NCBI GenBank assembly: GCA_963663525.2
Contig: CAXXHC010000001.1
Coordinates: 1,116,001 to 1,180,000, forward strand
Length of the DNA: 64,000 nt
Source: G963663525 sp963663525
Lineage (GTDB): Bacteria; Myxococcota_A; SURF-8; G963663525
Direction of reading: 5' to 3'
In this document: piece by piece, positions 40,285 through 49,509 of the stretch
Position numbering within the stretch: the first letter of the stretch is position 1
Layout: each line of letters starts with the position of its first letter
Notes under the pieces: generated by a model
Told to the model about the DNA's origin: nothing
The model's database searches: none
What the model saw: only the letters and a program-made list of their open reading frames with translations
Translations under genes and position numbers: made by a program

Positions 40285-41292
40285 TCAACCGCTCTCACAT
40301 TCAAAACGACCCCTAAGTGTCCAATTTCGGCTGAAGACGCACAGTACTTGATCTGTTGTACTCAAAGAGAACGGCCCGTTGGGGCCAATAAATCGAAGCT
40401 CAGAGATGACAAGGTCTTCGTACTTTGAACCTTTATAAGCATACAGTATCTTCAGCGTGACTTTCTTGCCGGTGATGGGTTCTGCAAGCCGAAGGGATTG
40501 CGGCTGCATCGTGTCTTTCAAACTAAGCTCTTGAGGAGGATAGCCCTCAACACGAATTTGAAGCTTTTTTAGGCGAGCATTTTTCCGGAAGTGATCGTTG
40601 GAGCGCTGGTATCCGTTCCAAATTTCGATGCCTTCAATGCGTTGTGGCTCTGAGAAATTGACTTGGATGGATTCGCCGATACCGAGACCTTTCGCTCCTT
40701 CAACCCAGCCGAAATCCAGACGCTTATCGAATAAATAGCTTTTATGATAGGCCTCGGCTGGATCGAGGGTGGAAGATACCGTAACTGTTCCGGGAACGCT
40801 TAGCGGGGGCTTGATATCAAGTGGCTTATTCTCGTGGTCGAAAACAACTCCAAACAAACAGACATCCGCAGTTGACTGTGTGATTCTGAAGAAGAACGAC
40901 TTCAGTTTCGATTTTTTCCAGTTCGGGTTGCTGAAGATTAAAATCTTGTTTTCTTGTTTCGGGGACTGTTCCGAACTGTTGAAATAGCCGACTCCGGTGA
41001 AACGATTTTCGTAACCTTCGCATGGCACAACGGTAATTTTATCGACGGAGATGGGCTCCTCAAAGCGAAACAAGATCCCTTCGTTGACCGGATCTCCGGT
41101 GGGTCGCCAACCTTCGAAATTCTTATTATCGAGCAGTTTCTCAACATTTTCCCCAGAGGTGGCAGTCAAAGCCTGCAGCCGCATAAGGGTGCCAACTGGC
41201 GCTCCATCCTTGGCTGCTGTCGGCATGACAGAAAAGAAAGCCAGAGCAACGATCATTGCCAGCGTTGCAATCATATATTTCCAACGAGACAT
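40285..41292 (-). pseudogene. Secreted discoidin/NADase-type glycan-binding domain protein, 3' end cut by IS3
   Basis: 335 codons, of which the last 20 (ending RNWTLRGRFECESG) are encoded by IS3 copy B. Signal peptide MSRWKYMIATLAMIVALAFF to TAA. Two discoidin-like units: VEKLLDNKNFEGWRPTG with ENKILIFSNPNWKKSKL, and KSYLFDKRLDFGWVEGAKGL with IEGIEIWNGYQRSNDHFRKN, the second resembling NADase-type glycan-binding domains. Exported, probably carbohydrate-binding. It lies 16 bases after the VanX-like gene on the same strand. Confidence 0.7.
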
Positions 41293-41308
41293 TGCGATAC
41301 CTCTTCAG

Positions 41309-42067
41309 CTAGTGACCCGCTGCACAGGGCTTCGGCGACCAGGTCATTGGCGGCTTATATCCTGTCTTGTCCCACCCCTCGGGAGCCGCCCATTTCCCCT
41401 CCGGTGTCTCGAAACACCCATAGGGGACGTCCCTGGGCTCCTTGTTTTTTACTGGGTAGGAGAAATGCCACCACTCTTTTGAGTAAGGTCGAAATCCTGC
41501 CTTCTCCATCGCAGCTTTCAGTATCAGCCGGTTTTCTAACGCCTTGCCTGTTGCATTCTTCGTGTGGCTTTTATCCGAAAAGGCATCAAAGGGCGAACCC
41601 ATGTCCAGCGGTTTTTGGGTTTTCAGATCCAGCAATGTTAAATCCACTGCTGCACCCGTATTGTGAAACGAGCGATAGGCGATGTAGCCTTGTTTGAATA
41701 AATGTTTCTGGCCGGTGCGCGTCGCCCAGGCTGCCATGCCCAAGGTCGCGCGTTTGGGTCTGTAGGCGTCGAAGATCATCAGGCCCAGACCTTTTTCAGC
41801 AAGCGATTGCTGAACCGTTTTCAGTGCCTCAGCAGCATCGGACCGCAGCCACGCACCTGCCGCGCCATACCCTGGAAGCGGCGCTCCGGTGAAGTTGTTT
41901 GTCGTATGATAGCGGATATCCAGTTTAATGCCGGGGATGGCCTGCTGCAGGTCGCTGAAACCGTCGGGTGTGGGATTGAGATAGACATCGCGAGTCGATT
42001 GCGCATAGGCGACGCCCACAATCAGCACGACGATTGCGAACATGGCAAGAGCAAAACTTTTTGGCAT
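41309..42067 (-). CDS. Secreted VanX-like D-alanyl-D-alanine dipeptidase
   Basis: 252 residues, M15D-type zinc peptidase that splits D-Ala-D-Ala dipeptides. Signal peptide MPKSFALAMFAIVVLIVGVAYA, so periplasmic, as in DdpX-like enzymes rather than cytoplasmic VanX. Zinc ligands are in SFHNTGAAVDLTL (His, Asp) and the catalytic Glu and third His in KEWWHFSYP. The family blocks LDIRYHTTNNFTGAPLPGY and GLMIFDAYRPKRA are complete. It follows a SAM methyltransferase and a VanW-like gene in the same orientation. Confidence 0.9.
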   Translation of the reverse strand: MPKSFALAMFAIVVLIVGVAYAQSTRDVYLNPTPDGFSDLQQAIPGIKLDIRYHTTNNFTGAPLPGYGAAGAWLRSDAAEALKTVQQSLAEKGLGLMIFDAYRPKRATLGMAAWATRTGQKHLFKQGYIAYRSFHNTGAAVDLTLLDLKTQKPLDMGSPFDAFSDKSHTKNATGKALENRLILKAAMEKAGFRPYSKEWWHFSYPVKNKEPRDVPYGCFETPEGKWAAPEGWDKTGYKPPMTWSPKPCAAGH

Positions 42068-42086
42068 CGCTAAGGCCTCCGTTACA

Positions 42087-43046
42087 TCATGGCTTTCGGA
42101 AACAGTACTGGGCAGCGGCAGTTAAAAGGTCATCATCGGTAGCTTCCCTGAATCGTCTCGCCAATCTCCTCCTGTCTGTCCCTTTATCTCCGGTCAGATC
42201 CTCCCCCTCTTCGTAGAAGTGCGAAGATGGCAAGGTCATTCGACGGATACCGATTCGCTTGAAGCCCACCTCCTCGAACATGGATGCAACCTGCTCGGGC
42301 AGCAGACGATTATGATACAATAATTGGCTAGAATGTGTCAGCCGATAAATGGAATCGGATGTTTGATAATGATACAAAAACGGAAGGGTGGCGTCAAAGT
42401 GGTGGAGATGATCACGGTGGTCCAGAATCGGGGCAATTACTCCGCCTGCTTTCATCGTGCGAAAAGCCTCTGAAAGCCAACCCGCCAGTTGTATCGGTCG
42501 ATAGTGCTCCAACGCGCCGCCGCTGAAGACAAGATCCACACAGGTGTCTTCAAGTTCAAGCTTGGCCGGGTCTGCATTTTCGATGATGATCGTTTCTGTT
42601 GCATTGAGAAACGAGTCGAGGCTGTCACTCCAACGCAAGGAATCCAGTTTGTCAATGCGTTCTTCTGGGACCGGCGTAAGCTGAGCCAACTCGGGAGCAA
42701 TGGCAAGCGCAGCATTTATCGATTCGGCCAGATAGCGCTGAAGCAACCGATCCCACCCAAGGTGCGAATTGACCAGCACCCCGCCGTTGCCGCAGGTTAG
42801 GTAATTCATGCAAGCCAAAACAGGTACGCAACCCGTTTCGTGGATCATGATGCGCTGACCTTCAAGAGGGGAATTGGAAAGCTTCACAAACGTTTCCAAC
42901 CGCTCCGGCCAGGTGCGCCGATATTTGTCGATCCATCCGGACTGAGTTCCGAGAACGGAATGAGTCAGGTATTCATACAGCCGAGTTCCTGATCGAGTGC
43001 TGCCAAAAATGAATAGTCCGGTTCCTTTCGCGATGGCTTTTTTCAT
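42087..43046 (-). CDS. SAM-dependent methyltransferase-like protein
   Basis: 319 residues. The centre shows a class I methyltransferase pattern: TETIIIENADPAKLELEDTC, DLVFSGGALEHYRPIQLAGW, EAFRTMKAGGVIAPILDHRD, followed by a LLPEQVASMFEEVGFKRIGI segment. The N-terminus GLFIFGSTRSGTRLYEYLTH recalls a P-loop-like start, which is unusual before a methyltransferase core. The first methyltransferase glycine motif is hard to place, so the substrate is open. The start overlaps the VanW-like stop (TAATG). Confidence 0.68.
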   Translation of the reverse strand: MKKAIAKGTGLFIFGSTRSGTRLYEYLTHSVLGTQSGWIDKYRRTWPERLETFVKLSNSPLEGQRIMIHETGCVPVLACMNYLTCGNGGVLVNSHLGWDRLLQRYLAESINAALAIAPELAQLTPVPEERIDKLDSLRWSDSLDSFLNATETIIIENADPAKLELEDTCVDLVFSGGALEHYRPIQLAGWLSEAFRTMKAGGVIAPILDHRDHLHHFDATLPFLYHYQTSDSIYRLTHSSQLLYHNRLLPEQVASMFEEVGFKRIGIRRMTLPSSHFYEEGEDLTGDKGTDRRRLARRFREATDDDLLTAAAQYCFRKP

Positions 43047-43828
43047 TAGTACATCACCTGGCCCCGGTTGTGAGCAACCATCTCTTCCATGATGACGTTG
43101 CCATCGAGGTTGCGGATGATGCGCCAGATTCGGTTCTCCCGCATCTTCAATCCGTTTTCCTCGAAGAAACGGTGATCGCGCTCCTCAATCTGAATGGAGA
43201 ATCGAGCAGGTGCAGCGCTAAATATGGAGCCGATCAAGTTGCCATCTTCAATGAGCATCCTTACCTGCACAGTATCGAGCAGGCAGTTCTCGAAACGCAA
43301 GTCTCGGTAATTGTAGAAAACTGTAGCTCCACACCCGAAAGGTACCTTTCGGTCGCTGTCCGGAAACAAATCCAATCCATGACGATGTCGCTCGACGATC
43401 AGCAGCCCTGCATTCAGCGCCAGCCAATAGAGCATGTTGCTAACCTGACAACCACCACCACCCACCCCGGCGCTTTTTTCCCCGTTGTGAAGCTCCAGCC
43501 CCAAACGAAAACCGCGTAGACGGGAGGGACGGCCCACCACCCGATGGTAGGAGAACCGAGTGCCCGGTTGAAGGACCACGCCGTTGATAGAAGCGGCGGC
43601 GATGGCGACATTCTTTTCCTTTCCTCGCTGTAGCATGGGGTCGGCTTGATAATTATCTCTTTTCAATGGGGACTGAGTCTGAAAGAGCAGATGAGGGAAA
43701 TTCTGGAACTCGCCTTTGGAAACACGGATTCGGCTGATTTCAGAGAGGTTGTCAAACGATCGAAGGACTCGATGTCCTTCGACACGGATACCGAAAGGAA
43801 TGTAACGTGAAATAAGTCGTGTATTCAT
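43046..43828 (-). CDS. VanW-family protein
   Basis: 260 residues. The VanW signature is clear: NVAIAAASINGVVLQPGTRF, SYHRVVGRPSRLRGFRLGLE, GVGGGGCQVSNMLYWLALNA and HGLDLFPDSDRKVPFGCGAT. VanW occurs in vanB-type glycopeptide resistance operons and in many other genomes; its biochemical role is not settled. No signal peptide was evident. First gene of a three- or four-gene operon with the methyltransferase and the VanX-like peptidase; no vanH or vanA ligase is nearby. Confidence 0.88.
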   Translation of the reverse strand: MNTRLISRYIPFGIRVEGHRVLRSFDNLSEISRIRVSKGEFQNFPHLLFQTQSPLKRDNYQADPMLQRGKEKNVAIAAASINGVVLQPGTRFSYHRVVGRPSRLRGFRLGLELHNGEKSAGVGGGGCQVSNMLYWLALNAGLLIVERHRHGLDLFPDSDRKVPFGCGATVFYNYRDLRFENCLLDTVQVRMLIEDGNLIGSIFSAAPARFSIQIEERDHRFFEENGLKMRENRIWRIIRNLDGNVIMEEMVAHNRGQVMY

Positions 43829-44241
43829 GTAGCCCTGGATTGCTCTCCTTTAGCAGGGTTCAGATCGCCTAAACTAGTGGAAATTATCTTTAATTTACGA
43901 GCACATAAGCTTTGTAGCATGAAGACTATTTAATCTCAAGATCTTAGCGAAAAACCTACTGAAAATTGATGGATTGCCAGTTCCGGCATTTGGGGCTTGT
44001 CCGTGTTAAATCAGGAGAAAACCTCAATTCGCCTGTTCCTGAGAAAGTTCTCCCCGCTGACCAAAACCAACCCGGTTTCTGTAAACCAGTGATGCTCTCT
44101 CTGGAGAGAAAGCAGAGAGGTTTTGGAAATGGACATGGAAAGCAGGGATGCATCTCGGACCCCGGAAAGAATGCCGGACGAAGGAGAGATTTTCCGTCAT
44201 GAAACGGCACGCGCAAGCGGCGAGAATCACGACAGAAACAA

Positions 44242-44271
44242 CAAACCCCGAAGACCTGAATCTCCGGGGTT
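44242..44271. terminator. Terminator-like hairpin
   Basis: AAACCCCG pairs with CGGGGTTT around a 14-base loop. It is about 185 bases downstream of the recombinase stop on the minus strand; a proper T-run is weak, so either strand or a non-terminator role is possible. Confidence 0.4.
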
Positions 44272-44342
44272 TGCGTTAAATAACCAGTCGCTTTGAGTTA
44301 GCGACTTTAATTCTGGCTCAAAATCGCCCTGACAGGCTGCGA

Positions 44343-44450
44343 ACCCATTGGTTAACAGCAAAATCGGGAAAATCAAGGCAAAAATTGGTAAATACCATGA
44401 GATTACAATAATTTATGCTAAATTTGGGTGCATTCTGTTAACCAATGGGT
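44343..44450. repeat. 16-bp inverted repeat next to the serine recombinase gene
   Basis: ACCCATTGGTTAACAG (44343-44358) and CTGTTAACCAATGGGT (44435-44450) are exact inverted copies separated by 76 AT-rich bases. The inner copy ends seven bases from the recombinase stop codon. Large serine recombinases often have their attachment site beside the gene, so this may mark one end of the integrated element. Confidence 0.5.
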
Positions 44451-44456
44451 ACCGTT

Positions 44457-45752
44457 TCAGGTCCGTTCCGATTCATTCGTCCAGTTAGCAAACTCCTTGA
44501 CCGCGCCGATATCCAACTGGACGCTCACGCTGGACGTTTCGGGAACGAATCTGACGCGTTCAACCACGGTGGATATCAACATGTATCTATTATCTGCGCC
44601 TGCTCGTTGCCAGACTTTGCGAAACATCTCGAACAATTCACGGTAGTCGGAACTGCTCTCCGAAAGGTTTGAGAGTTGGGAGCCAATCCCTTGTGCAACA
44701 GCCCATTCGATCTCTTCAGCCGGAAATGCCCAGCCTTTGCAAGGAGGCTTCCCATCCGCGTAGCTTCTACAGCGATAATGGCGGTTGATTACGTTCTGCT
44801 TCGTGGTAAAATGCGTGCTCATGATGCGGCCGCAGCCCGGACATTCAATTTTCCCCCGCAATCTCCAGGAGCCAGACCAATGGGTTGTTATCTGTTTTTT
44901 CGTGCGCCTGGAAGCGATGGCTTGGTTGGCTCGGTCGAAGATTTCATGGCTTACGATAGACGGATGGACGCCATTGCGGATCTCGTCCCCATCTTGAACC
45001 ATGCCGATATAGGCGGGATTGTGCAAGGTTGTAAGAATCTGACGGGGGCTCCACAAATTGCCGGTCACCCGACTGGTTGATTTCATCGATGCGCTTGGGC
45101 GGGTTCGCCAACCGAGACCGTTGATGGTTTCAGCTATTTCTCTTGGCGTCGCTCCATCCGCCGCCATCTGAAAGATTGTCTCGATGCGCGCCGCTTCCGC
45201 AGAGTTGGGAACAAGCTGTTTGGTTCGCGGATCGCTGTCGTAACCATATGGGGTGGGACCGGCTACTCGGCGGCCTTGCCGTTTCAAATACTTGCGCGCA
45301 TCGGCGAAGCGGGATCGAATCAAGTCTCTCTCGAATTGCGCGTAGGACGCCGCCAGATTCAGCATGAATTCATCCGCTGCGAGAGAGCCGATGTTCGGAG
45401 CCGTCACCACGTGGAATGCGATTCCCTTTTCTCGAAACATGCGAAGCATGGAGAGACAATCGCGTAGGTTACGGCTGAGACGATCCAGCCGATAGACGAT
45501 CACGGTTTCAATGGAGTCTTTTTCCGCCAGCTCAAGCAAACGTGTCAATGCTGGTCGCTTGATGCTGGCCCCCGTCTCCCCTTCATCATCGAAGCGCTCA
45601 TCGATCCAAGTTTGGTCCGGCGGAAGATTTGACTGGGCGAAGTCCTGGCAGATTCCGAACTGAACATCGCAGGAGGAAAGCACGGAAGAGGAGGCATGGA
45701 TGGACTGGCGCGTATAGATGGCGTAGTGGTTTCTGGAGCCATCCGCAGTCAT
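44457..45752 (-). CDS. Large serine recombinase
   Basis: 431 residues. Resolvase domain 8-150 with nucleophile Ser in AIYTRQSIHAS, the Arg pair in IVYRLDRLSRNLRD and LNLAASYAQFERDLIRSRFA. The recombinase domain includes TPREIAETINGLGWRTR and TTLHNPAYIGMVQDG. The zinc ribbon reads IECPGCGRIMSTHF with HYRCRSYADGKPPC. It is shorter than most phage integrases of this type and close to transposon recombinases. It probably integrated the region carrying the AbiE-like pair. Confidence 0.9.
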   Translation of the reverse strand: MTADGSRNHYAIYTRQSIHASSSVLSSCDVQFGICQDFAQSNLPPDQTWIDERFDDEGETGASIKRPALTRLLELAEKDSIETVIVYRLDRLSRNLRDCLSMLRMFREKGIAFHVVTAPNIGSLAADEFMLNLAASYAQFERDLIRSRFADARKYLKRQGRRVAGPTPYGYDSDPRTKQLVPNSAEAARIETIFQMAADGATPREIAETINGLGWRTRPSASMKSTSRVTGNLWSPRQILTTLHNPAYIGMVQDGDEIRNGVHPSIVSHEIFDRANQAIASRRTKKQITTHWSGSWRLRGKIECPGCGRIMSTHFTTKQNVINRHYRCRSYADGKPPCKGWAFPAEEIEWAVAQGIGSQLSNLSESSSDYRELFEMFRKVWQRAGADNRYMLISTVVERVRFVPETSSVSVQLDIGAVKEFANWTNESERT

Positions 45753-45882
45753 CTACTTGGCTTGCTCGCAAATCCAATCGATGGAGCCAGGGCTCGCCGA
45801 TGAACCGCTCAAGATTTTGAGCAGCGCTGGCAAATGAAGGGTGACGACTTCATACACTTTTGGCAAACCTCGAATCATCGGT

Positions 45883-46671
45883 TCAATTTCCGGTTTCGGA
45901 TGGGAAAAACGCATTGACCAAAGCACCGATTACTTCCTCAACTGGTGGTAGTGCAGGATTTTTACCTACAGCAGCTTTGATGTTTTTCCATTCCTCTGAT
46001 TGTGCGGGAAATGCTTCGAGGAATTGTTGAAGATCATCGTACACGCTTCTCGGAACGGAAAAGCGCTCACCCGCAGGCAGAAGCATGATCATTCGAAATA
46101 CATCGTTTCGGTGCTTTCTGATATGCTTGCTGTCGACTTTTTCTCCTGATTCCACGCGGGCTGTAAGGTCAAGCCAAGCCTTTGCCTTGAGCAAAATAAT
46201 GCCAGCTGGCGTGATCAAAGGGAGGCCGCCAGTCACTTCTCTGAAATCGTGGACAACCCTGTAATAATCTTCATCCATCAGGATCGCCGATAGGCTTGAA
46301 GCGTCTTCCTCTTTGGGAATAGGCACTATCGTTTGTTCGTCATCTAAAGACAAACTGCGGGGACCTCTGGAAAACAGCTCAAGCATTTCGGGGAAATCAT
46401 CGTTCTGGGGTTTGGCGAACCGGTAGTAAATGGGGCGACCGTCGCTTCGTTGCTTGATCTCATAGCCGCCTTCGAGCACGAATTCCCAGAACCGTTTCAG
46501 AAAGACGTCGTCAATCGCTTCAATCAAGAGCACGATATCAATATCTTTGGTGGCGCGAAAGACAAACTCCTGCTTGGCGAACCATTCGGATGCAGCCGCG
46601 CCGCCAATGATGGCGAAATAGTCCGTGTACTCTTCAAAATGGGCTTGAAAGAGATCTATCCCTTTGACCAT
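45883..46671 (-). CDS. AbiEii-like nucleotidyltransferase toxin
   Basis: 262 residues. The nucleotidyltransferase core is visible: FAIIGGAAASEWFAKQ (G-G-x-A-x-x-x-W variant) and RATKDIDIVLLIEAID (D-x-D metal-binding pair). A helical C-terminal part follows with GIILLKAKAWLDLTAR and KHRNDVFRMIML, typical of AbiEii-type toxins. Its start overlaps the end of the antitoxin-like gene by 16 bases. Confidence 0.78.
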   Translation of the reverse strand: MVKGIDLFQAHFEEYTDYFAIIGGAAASEWFAKQEFVFRATKDIDIVLLIEAIDDVFLKRFWEFVLEGGYEIKQRSDGRPIYYRFAKPQNDDFPEMLELFSRGPRSLSLDDEQTIVPIPKEEDASSLSAILMDEDYYRVVHDFREVTGGLPLITPAGIILLKAKAWLDLTARVESGEKVDSKHIRKHRNDVFRMIMLLPAGERFSVPRSVYDDLQQFLEAFPAQSEEWKNIKAAVGKNPALPPVEEVIGALVNAFFPSETGN

Positions 46672-47651
46672 ATCAGCGTCTCCATCATTTCCTCAAGGGC
46701 GATCTGGATGCGTTCATCCGGATCTTCCCGCATTGACAGGTAAAGGGAAAGCGGATCGACCTCGTTCGTCTTCGAAATGTTTCGAGGGTCGTAGTACCAT
46801 TCCTCGATCATCAGGTCGGAGCCGTCTTCCGCATCGATCTCAACAAGGTGATTATCCTTCAGCACACCTTCGTATCGTTTCCTCCATACTGCGAATGTCG
46901 GTCGATCATCCGGTTGCAGCAAACTTTTTTCCGCCAGGGCGCTTGGGCCTGCAAGCAATGCCCATCCATCCGGCTTGCCGATTACAAAGTGCTTTCTGAA
47001 AACAGGAGAACGCATGTGCTGGAGCGCCGTGAACCACAATTGTTCATTGGGCATGGAGAAAACAATCCGGAGTGAACGTCCGTGCTTTTCGACCCCGCAA
47101 AGGTCAAGAGCGACCAATTCTTCCCGAACCTTCGTCATTGTCATGGCCGAATATCCAAGAAGATTGGCAACGTCCGCCATACTGTGATTTTCGACGTCCT
47201 CATGAAGGATCTGCCGGAGTAATGCATGTTGAGCGGCACGCGATAAATACTTTTGCTTAGCTACTGTGGTTTTGGGAAAGCGCTCACGTAGATCCATCAA
47301 GAGCATCGGAAGATACAATTGGCGTCCGGGAACGATAAAGGGGACTTGCTTTTCTATGAGCCGCTTCCGCTCCCATGAGGCGACTTCATCCAAAACCATT
47401 GCAACATCTTTTTCAAAATGCTTCTGAAGACCGGCGGCGTCTTTCGCTATACGTGCTGGTGATTCGCTCCTTTCCGCTTTCCTTAAAAAGAGAACGATAC
47501 TTTTATCAAGCAACGTCATTTCATAAGGAGTGTAGGTCTTGGAAAGGTACAAGGGGAGGCCGTTCATCGCTTCCTTCTTCACCGGATTGATGACGACATC
47601 CTGACCTAGCAGGTCTTGTATGTATTTCTCTATGCTTTCTATGCGGGTCAT
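46656..47651 (-). CDS. Winged-helix regulator/antitoxin partner of the nucleotidyltransferase
   Basis: 331 residues. The middle has a winged-helix segment, AAQHALLRQILHEDVENHSM then VANLLGYSAMTMTKVREELV and ALDLCGVEKHGRSLRIVF, like MarR-type DNA-binding domains; the C-terminal half (SALAEKSLLQPDDRPTFAVW) is the effector part found in AbiEi-like companions. Gene order and overlap fit a type IV-like toxin-antitoxin or abortive infection pair. Confidence 0.7.
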   Translation of the reverse strand: MTRIESIEKYIQDLLGQDVVINPVKKEAMNGLPLYLSKTYTPYEMTLLDKSIVLFLRKAERSESPARIAKDAAGLQKHFEKDVAMVLDEVASWERKRLIEKQVPFIVPGRQLYLPMLLMDLRERFPKTTVAKQKYLSRAAQHALLRQILHEDVENHSMADVANLLGYSAMTMTKVREELVALDLCGVEKHGRSLRIVFSMPNEQLWFTALQHMRSPVFRKHFVIGKPDGWALLAGPSALAEKSLLQPDDRPTFAVWRKRYEGVLKDNHLVEIDAEDGSDLMIEEWYYDPRNISKTNEVDPLSLYLSMREDPDERIQIALEEMMETLIWSKG

Positions 47652-48123
47652 TGTTCGACCTCTTACCTAAACTGTTTACTGCACACTAAACTAAAAAGAT
47701 TTAGCGTGCAAGGAAATAGTTTAGAATCATGGTCAATGCTTTGCGACACGACCCAGGGCCTGTCCTCATTCCAACGACAAATCGCCATATAGGTTCATCG
47801 TTTGCTCTCTCAGATTCTCTTGGGCTCTCGGAGAGAAAAACCGCAGTAGAGTAACGTCGTTCTCCGGCCTCATTGAAAGAATGCCAGGAAACCGTTCACA
47901 TTCCAACAGGTTCGAGCTTTTGGCTGGTTCTGTTAACCGCTGCGGTTTATCGGCATCTCACCGATTTGAGGAATGTTGCCCTCGCTGACCAAAACCCATC
48001 TTGACCAACCTTTTTAGCCATTATCGCTAAAAGTCGAATAAGAATCATAAGATAGGCAACATTTTCTCTTGATCATGTAGTAATCATAAAAATGTTTTAA
48101 AATTCTATAACCATGCTCATTGC
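47652..48123. other. AT-rich intergenic region
   Basis: No gene recognised. It contains the promoter region of the AbiE-like pair and a CGCTGACCAAAACC segment near 47970 that also occurs near 44060. Otherwise nothing is seen. Confidence 0.4.
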
Positions 48124-49509
48124 TGTCCAAAATAAACTTTCCTCCAGTATTTTCCTATTGAAATCATTGGGGATTTTGGACGGGTTTTGCCTTTTTCAAG
48201 ATCAGGTCTCCCTTTTCATGCGTTGATGCTGTCCAAGAAGTGGCAGAGACAAGGTGAGTTGTTGTTCTCCCGGCGGTCTTGGTGGGGTATCGAAAGGATG
48301 CTCGATCCATTCGTGCAGATCCCGATAGGTGAAAAGGTTCCAGCGAAGCAGCGCCACGAGATTGGAGAGCGACCAGCCGAAGCTTGATCGAAATTGCAGG
48401 TATTTGATCAGCAGCATAGCGATCAATGCTGTCCAAATCTGAATCAGGAGCGCGTTTTCACTGGTTCCGACGAAGGTTTTGATTTTCAGGTTTTGCTTGA
48501 TGGCTTTGAAAAAAGCTCGATCTGCCAACGATCTTTGTAGATGGCGGAAATCGTGGACGCTCCGAAGTCGAGATGGTTGGTCAGAAGTGCGATCTCGCGT
48601 TCGTTCATGTCGTCCCAGACGACGATCCGGCGTAAAATGGGCGGATGCTTCTTCTTCGCCACGGCTCCCACCAGTCGGATGGTCTGGTCTTTGAGTACGT
48701 TGGTGTTTTTCGGCGGCCTGCGGGTCTCGATCACGTCGTAGACGGCGTTTCCCTTCTGGCGGGTGACGAAGAAGACGCCCTCATCGGTCAAGCGCCGAAA
48801 GAGAGCGTAATCCACGTAGCCTCGGTCCATAGCCAGGATGGAACCTTTTGGAAAGCGCATGGTCTGGGCGATTTTCACGTCGTGGGTTCTGGCGGAGGTG
48901 ACGACGGCGAAGACCGGGAAATAGCCGTCGTGATCGAGCAGGAGATGGAGCTTGACTGCACCCTTGGTCTGCCGATAGGTGGCCCAGGGAAAAAGCGAGA
49001 GGCAGAGCTTGATGAGGGTGGAATCGAGCGAGAGCAGGCGGTTCTTGAAGCGAAATCGTTTTCGTGGGGCATGGGCGCGGCAGCGATCGGCCATCTTGTA
49101 GAAGAGGTCGCGGTACATTTCCCAGGGTCGATGGGCATTGGCGTAAGACAAGGTGGAGCGCTTGGGTGCGGCCTTGACGCCCAGGTGGCTGAGTTTGCCG
49201 AGGCAGCATTGCAGTCCGCCGGAGATTTCGCGCAGACTTTAGGCCTGGGCCAGTTGGCAGAAGAGCATGGAGACGAACTGGGTCCAGCAATCGAAACCCT
49301 TGGCTCCTTTCTGAGCCTGATGTTTGTGTACCAACTGTTCGAATTCAAGGCGAGGAAACAGAGAAAGCAGTTGACTGAAAAGACTGGCGACACGTACCAT
49401 GGTCTTGCCCCCTTTGTGGTTTGTGAACGAACCGAATCCATCAATCCGATTCTGCCACAACTCAAAGGCGGGCGCTTCTCATCTCTTCGCTAAACTCTGT
49501 TTTGGACAG
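48124..49509 (-). mobile_element. Decayed IS4-family element
   Basis: Ends CTGTCCAAAATAAACTTT (left) and, inverted, CTGTCCAAAACAGAGTTT (right) are imperfect inverted repeats. The enclosed transposase is broken by a stop and a frameshift. The right end lies inside the truncated secreted protein gene at 49510-49767. Confidence 0.65.
48202..49400 (-). pseudogene. IS4-family transposase, stop codon and frameshift
   Basis: Pieces in order: MVRVASLFSQLLSLFPRLEF and FDCWTQFVSMLFCQLAQA, then an in-frame TAA near 49235, then SLREISGGLQCCLGKLSHLG. Next come LSLDSTLIKLCLSLFPWATY (Asp), LAMDRGYVDYALFRRLTDEG (Asp) and AIYKDRWQIELF (Glu), after which a frameshift near 48525 leads to FKAIKQNLKIKTFVGTSENA and LIQIWTALIAMLL. 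All IS4 catalytic blocks are recognisable but not in one frame, so the gene is dead. Confidence 0.85.

Larger units (their letters stand above)
38504..40343 (+). mobile_element. IS3-type element (1840 bp), copy B
   Basis: Same length and gene content as copies A and C but inverted. Its orfA-side outer bases read ATTGCTTATC instead of TGTGCTTATC; the other end keeps TGTGCGTCTTCAGCC. It lies between two unrelated truncated genes, so the insertion was accompanied by a deletion or rearrangement. Confidence 0.85.
43829..44456. other. Gene-free region with hairpins between VanW and recombinase genes
   Basis: No convincing gene. It holds a terminator-like hairpin (44242-44271), a short AGTCGCT/AGCGACT hairpin (44287-44307) and a long-range 16-bp inverted repeat (44343-44450) ending at the serine recombinase stop. 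CGCTGACCAAAACC near 44060 recurs near 47970 on the other side of the recombinase region. Confidence 0.5.

Noticed and set aside
44060..47985. CGCTGACCAAAACC as attachment-site repeats of the serine recombinase element
   Set aside because: A 14-bp direct repeat flanks the region, but its surroundings do not align and the recombinase end lies elsewhere; too weak without an empty site.
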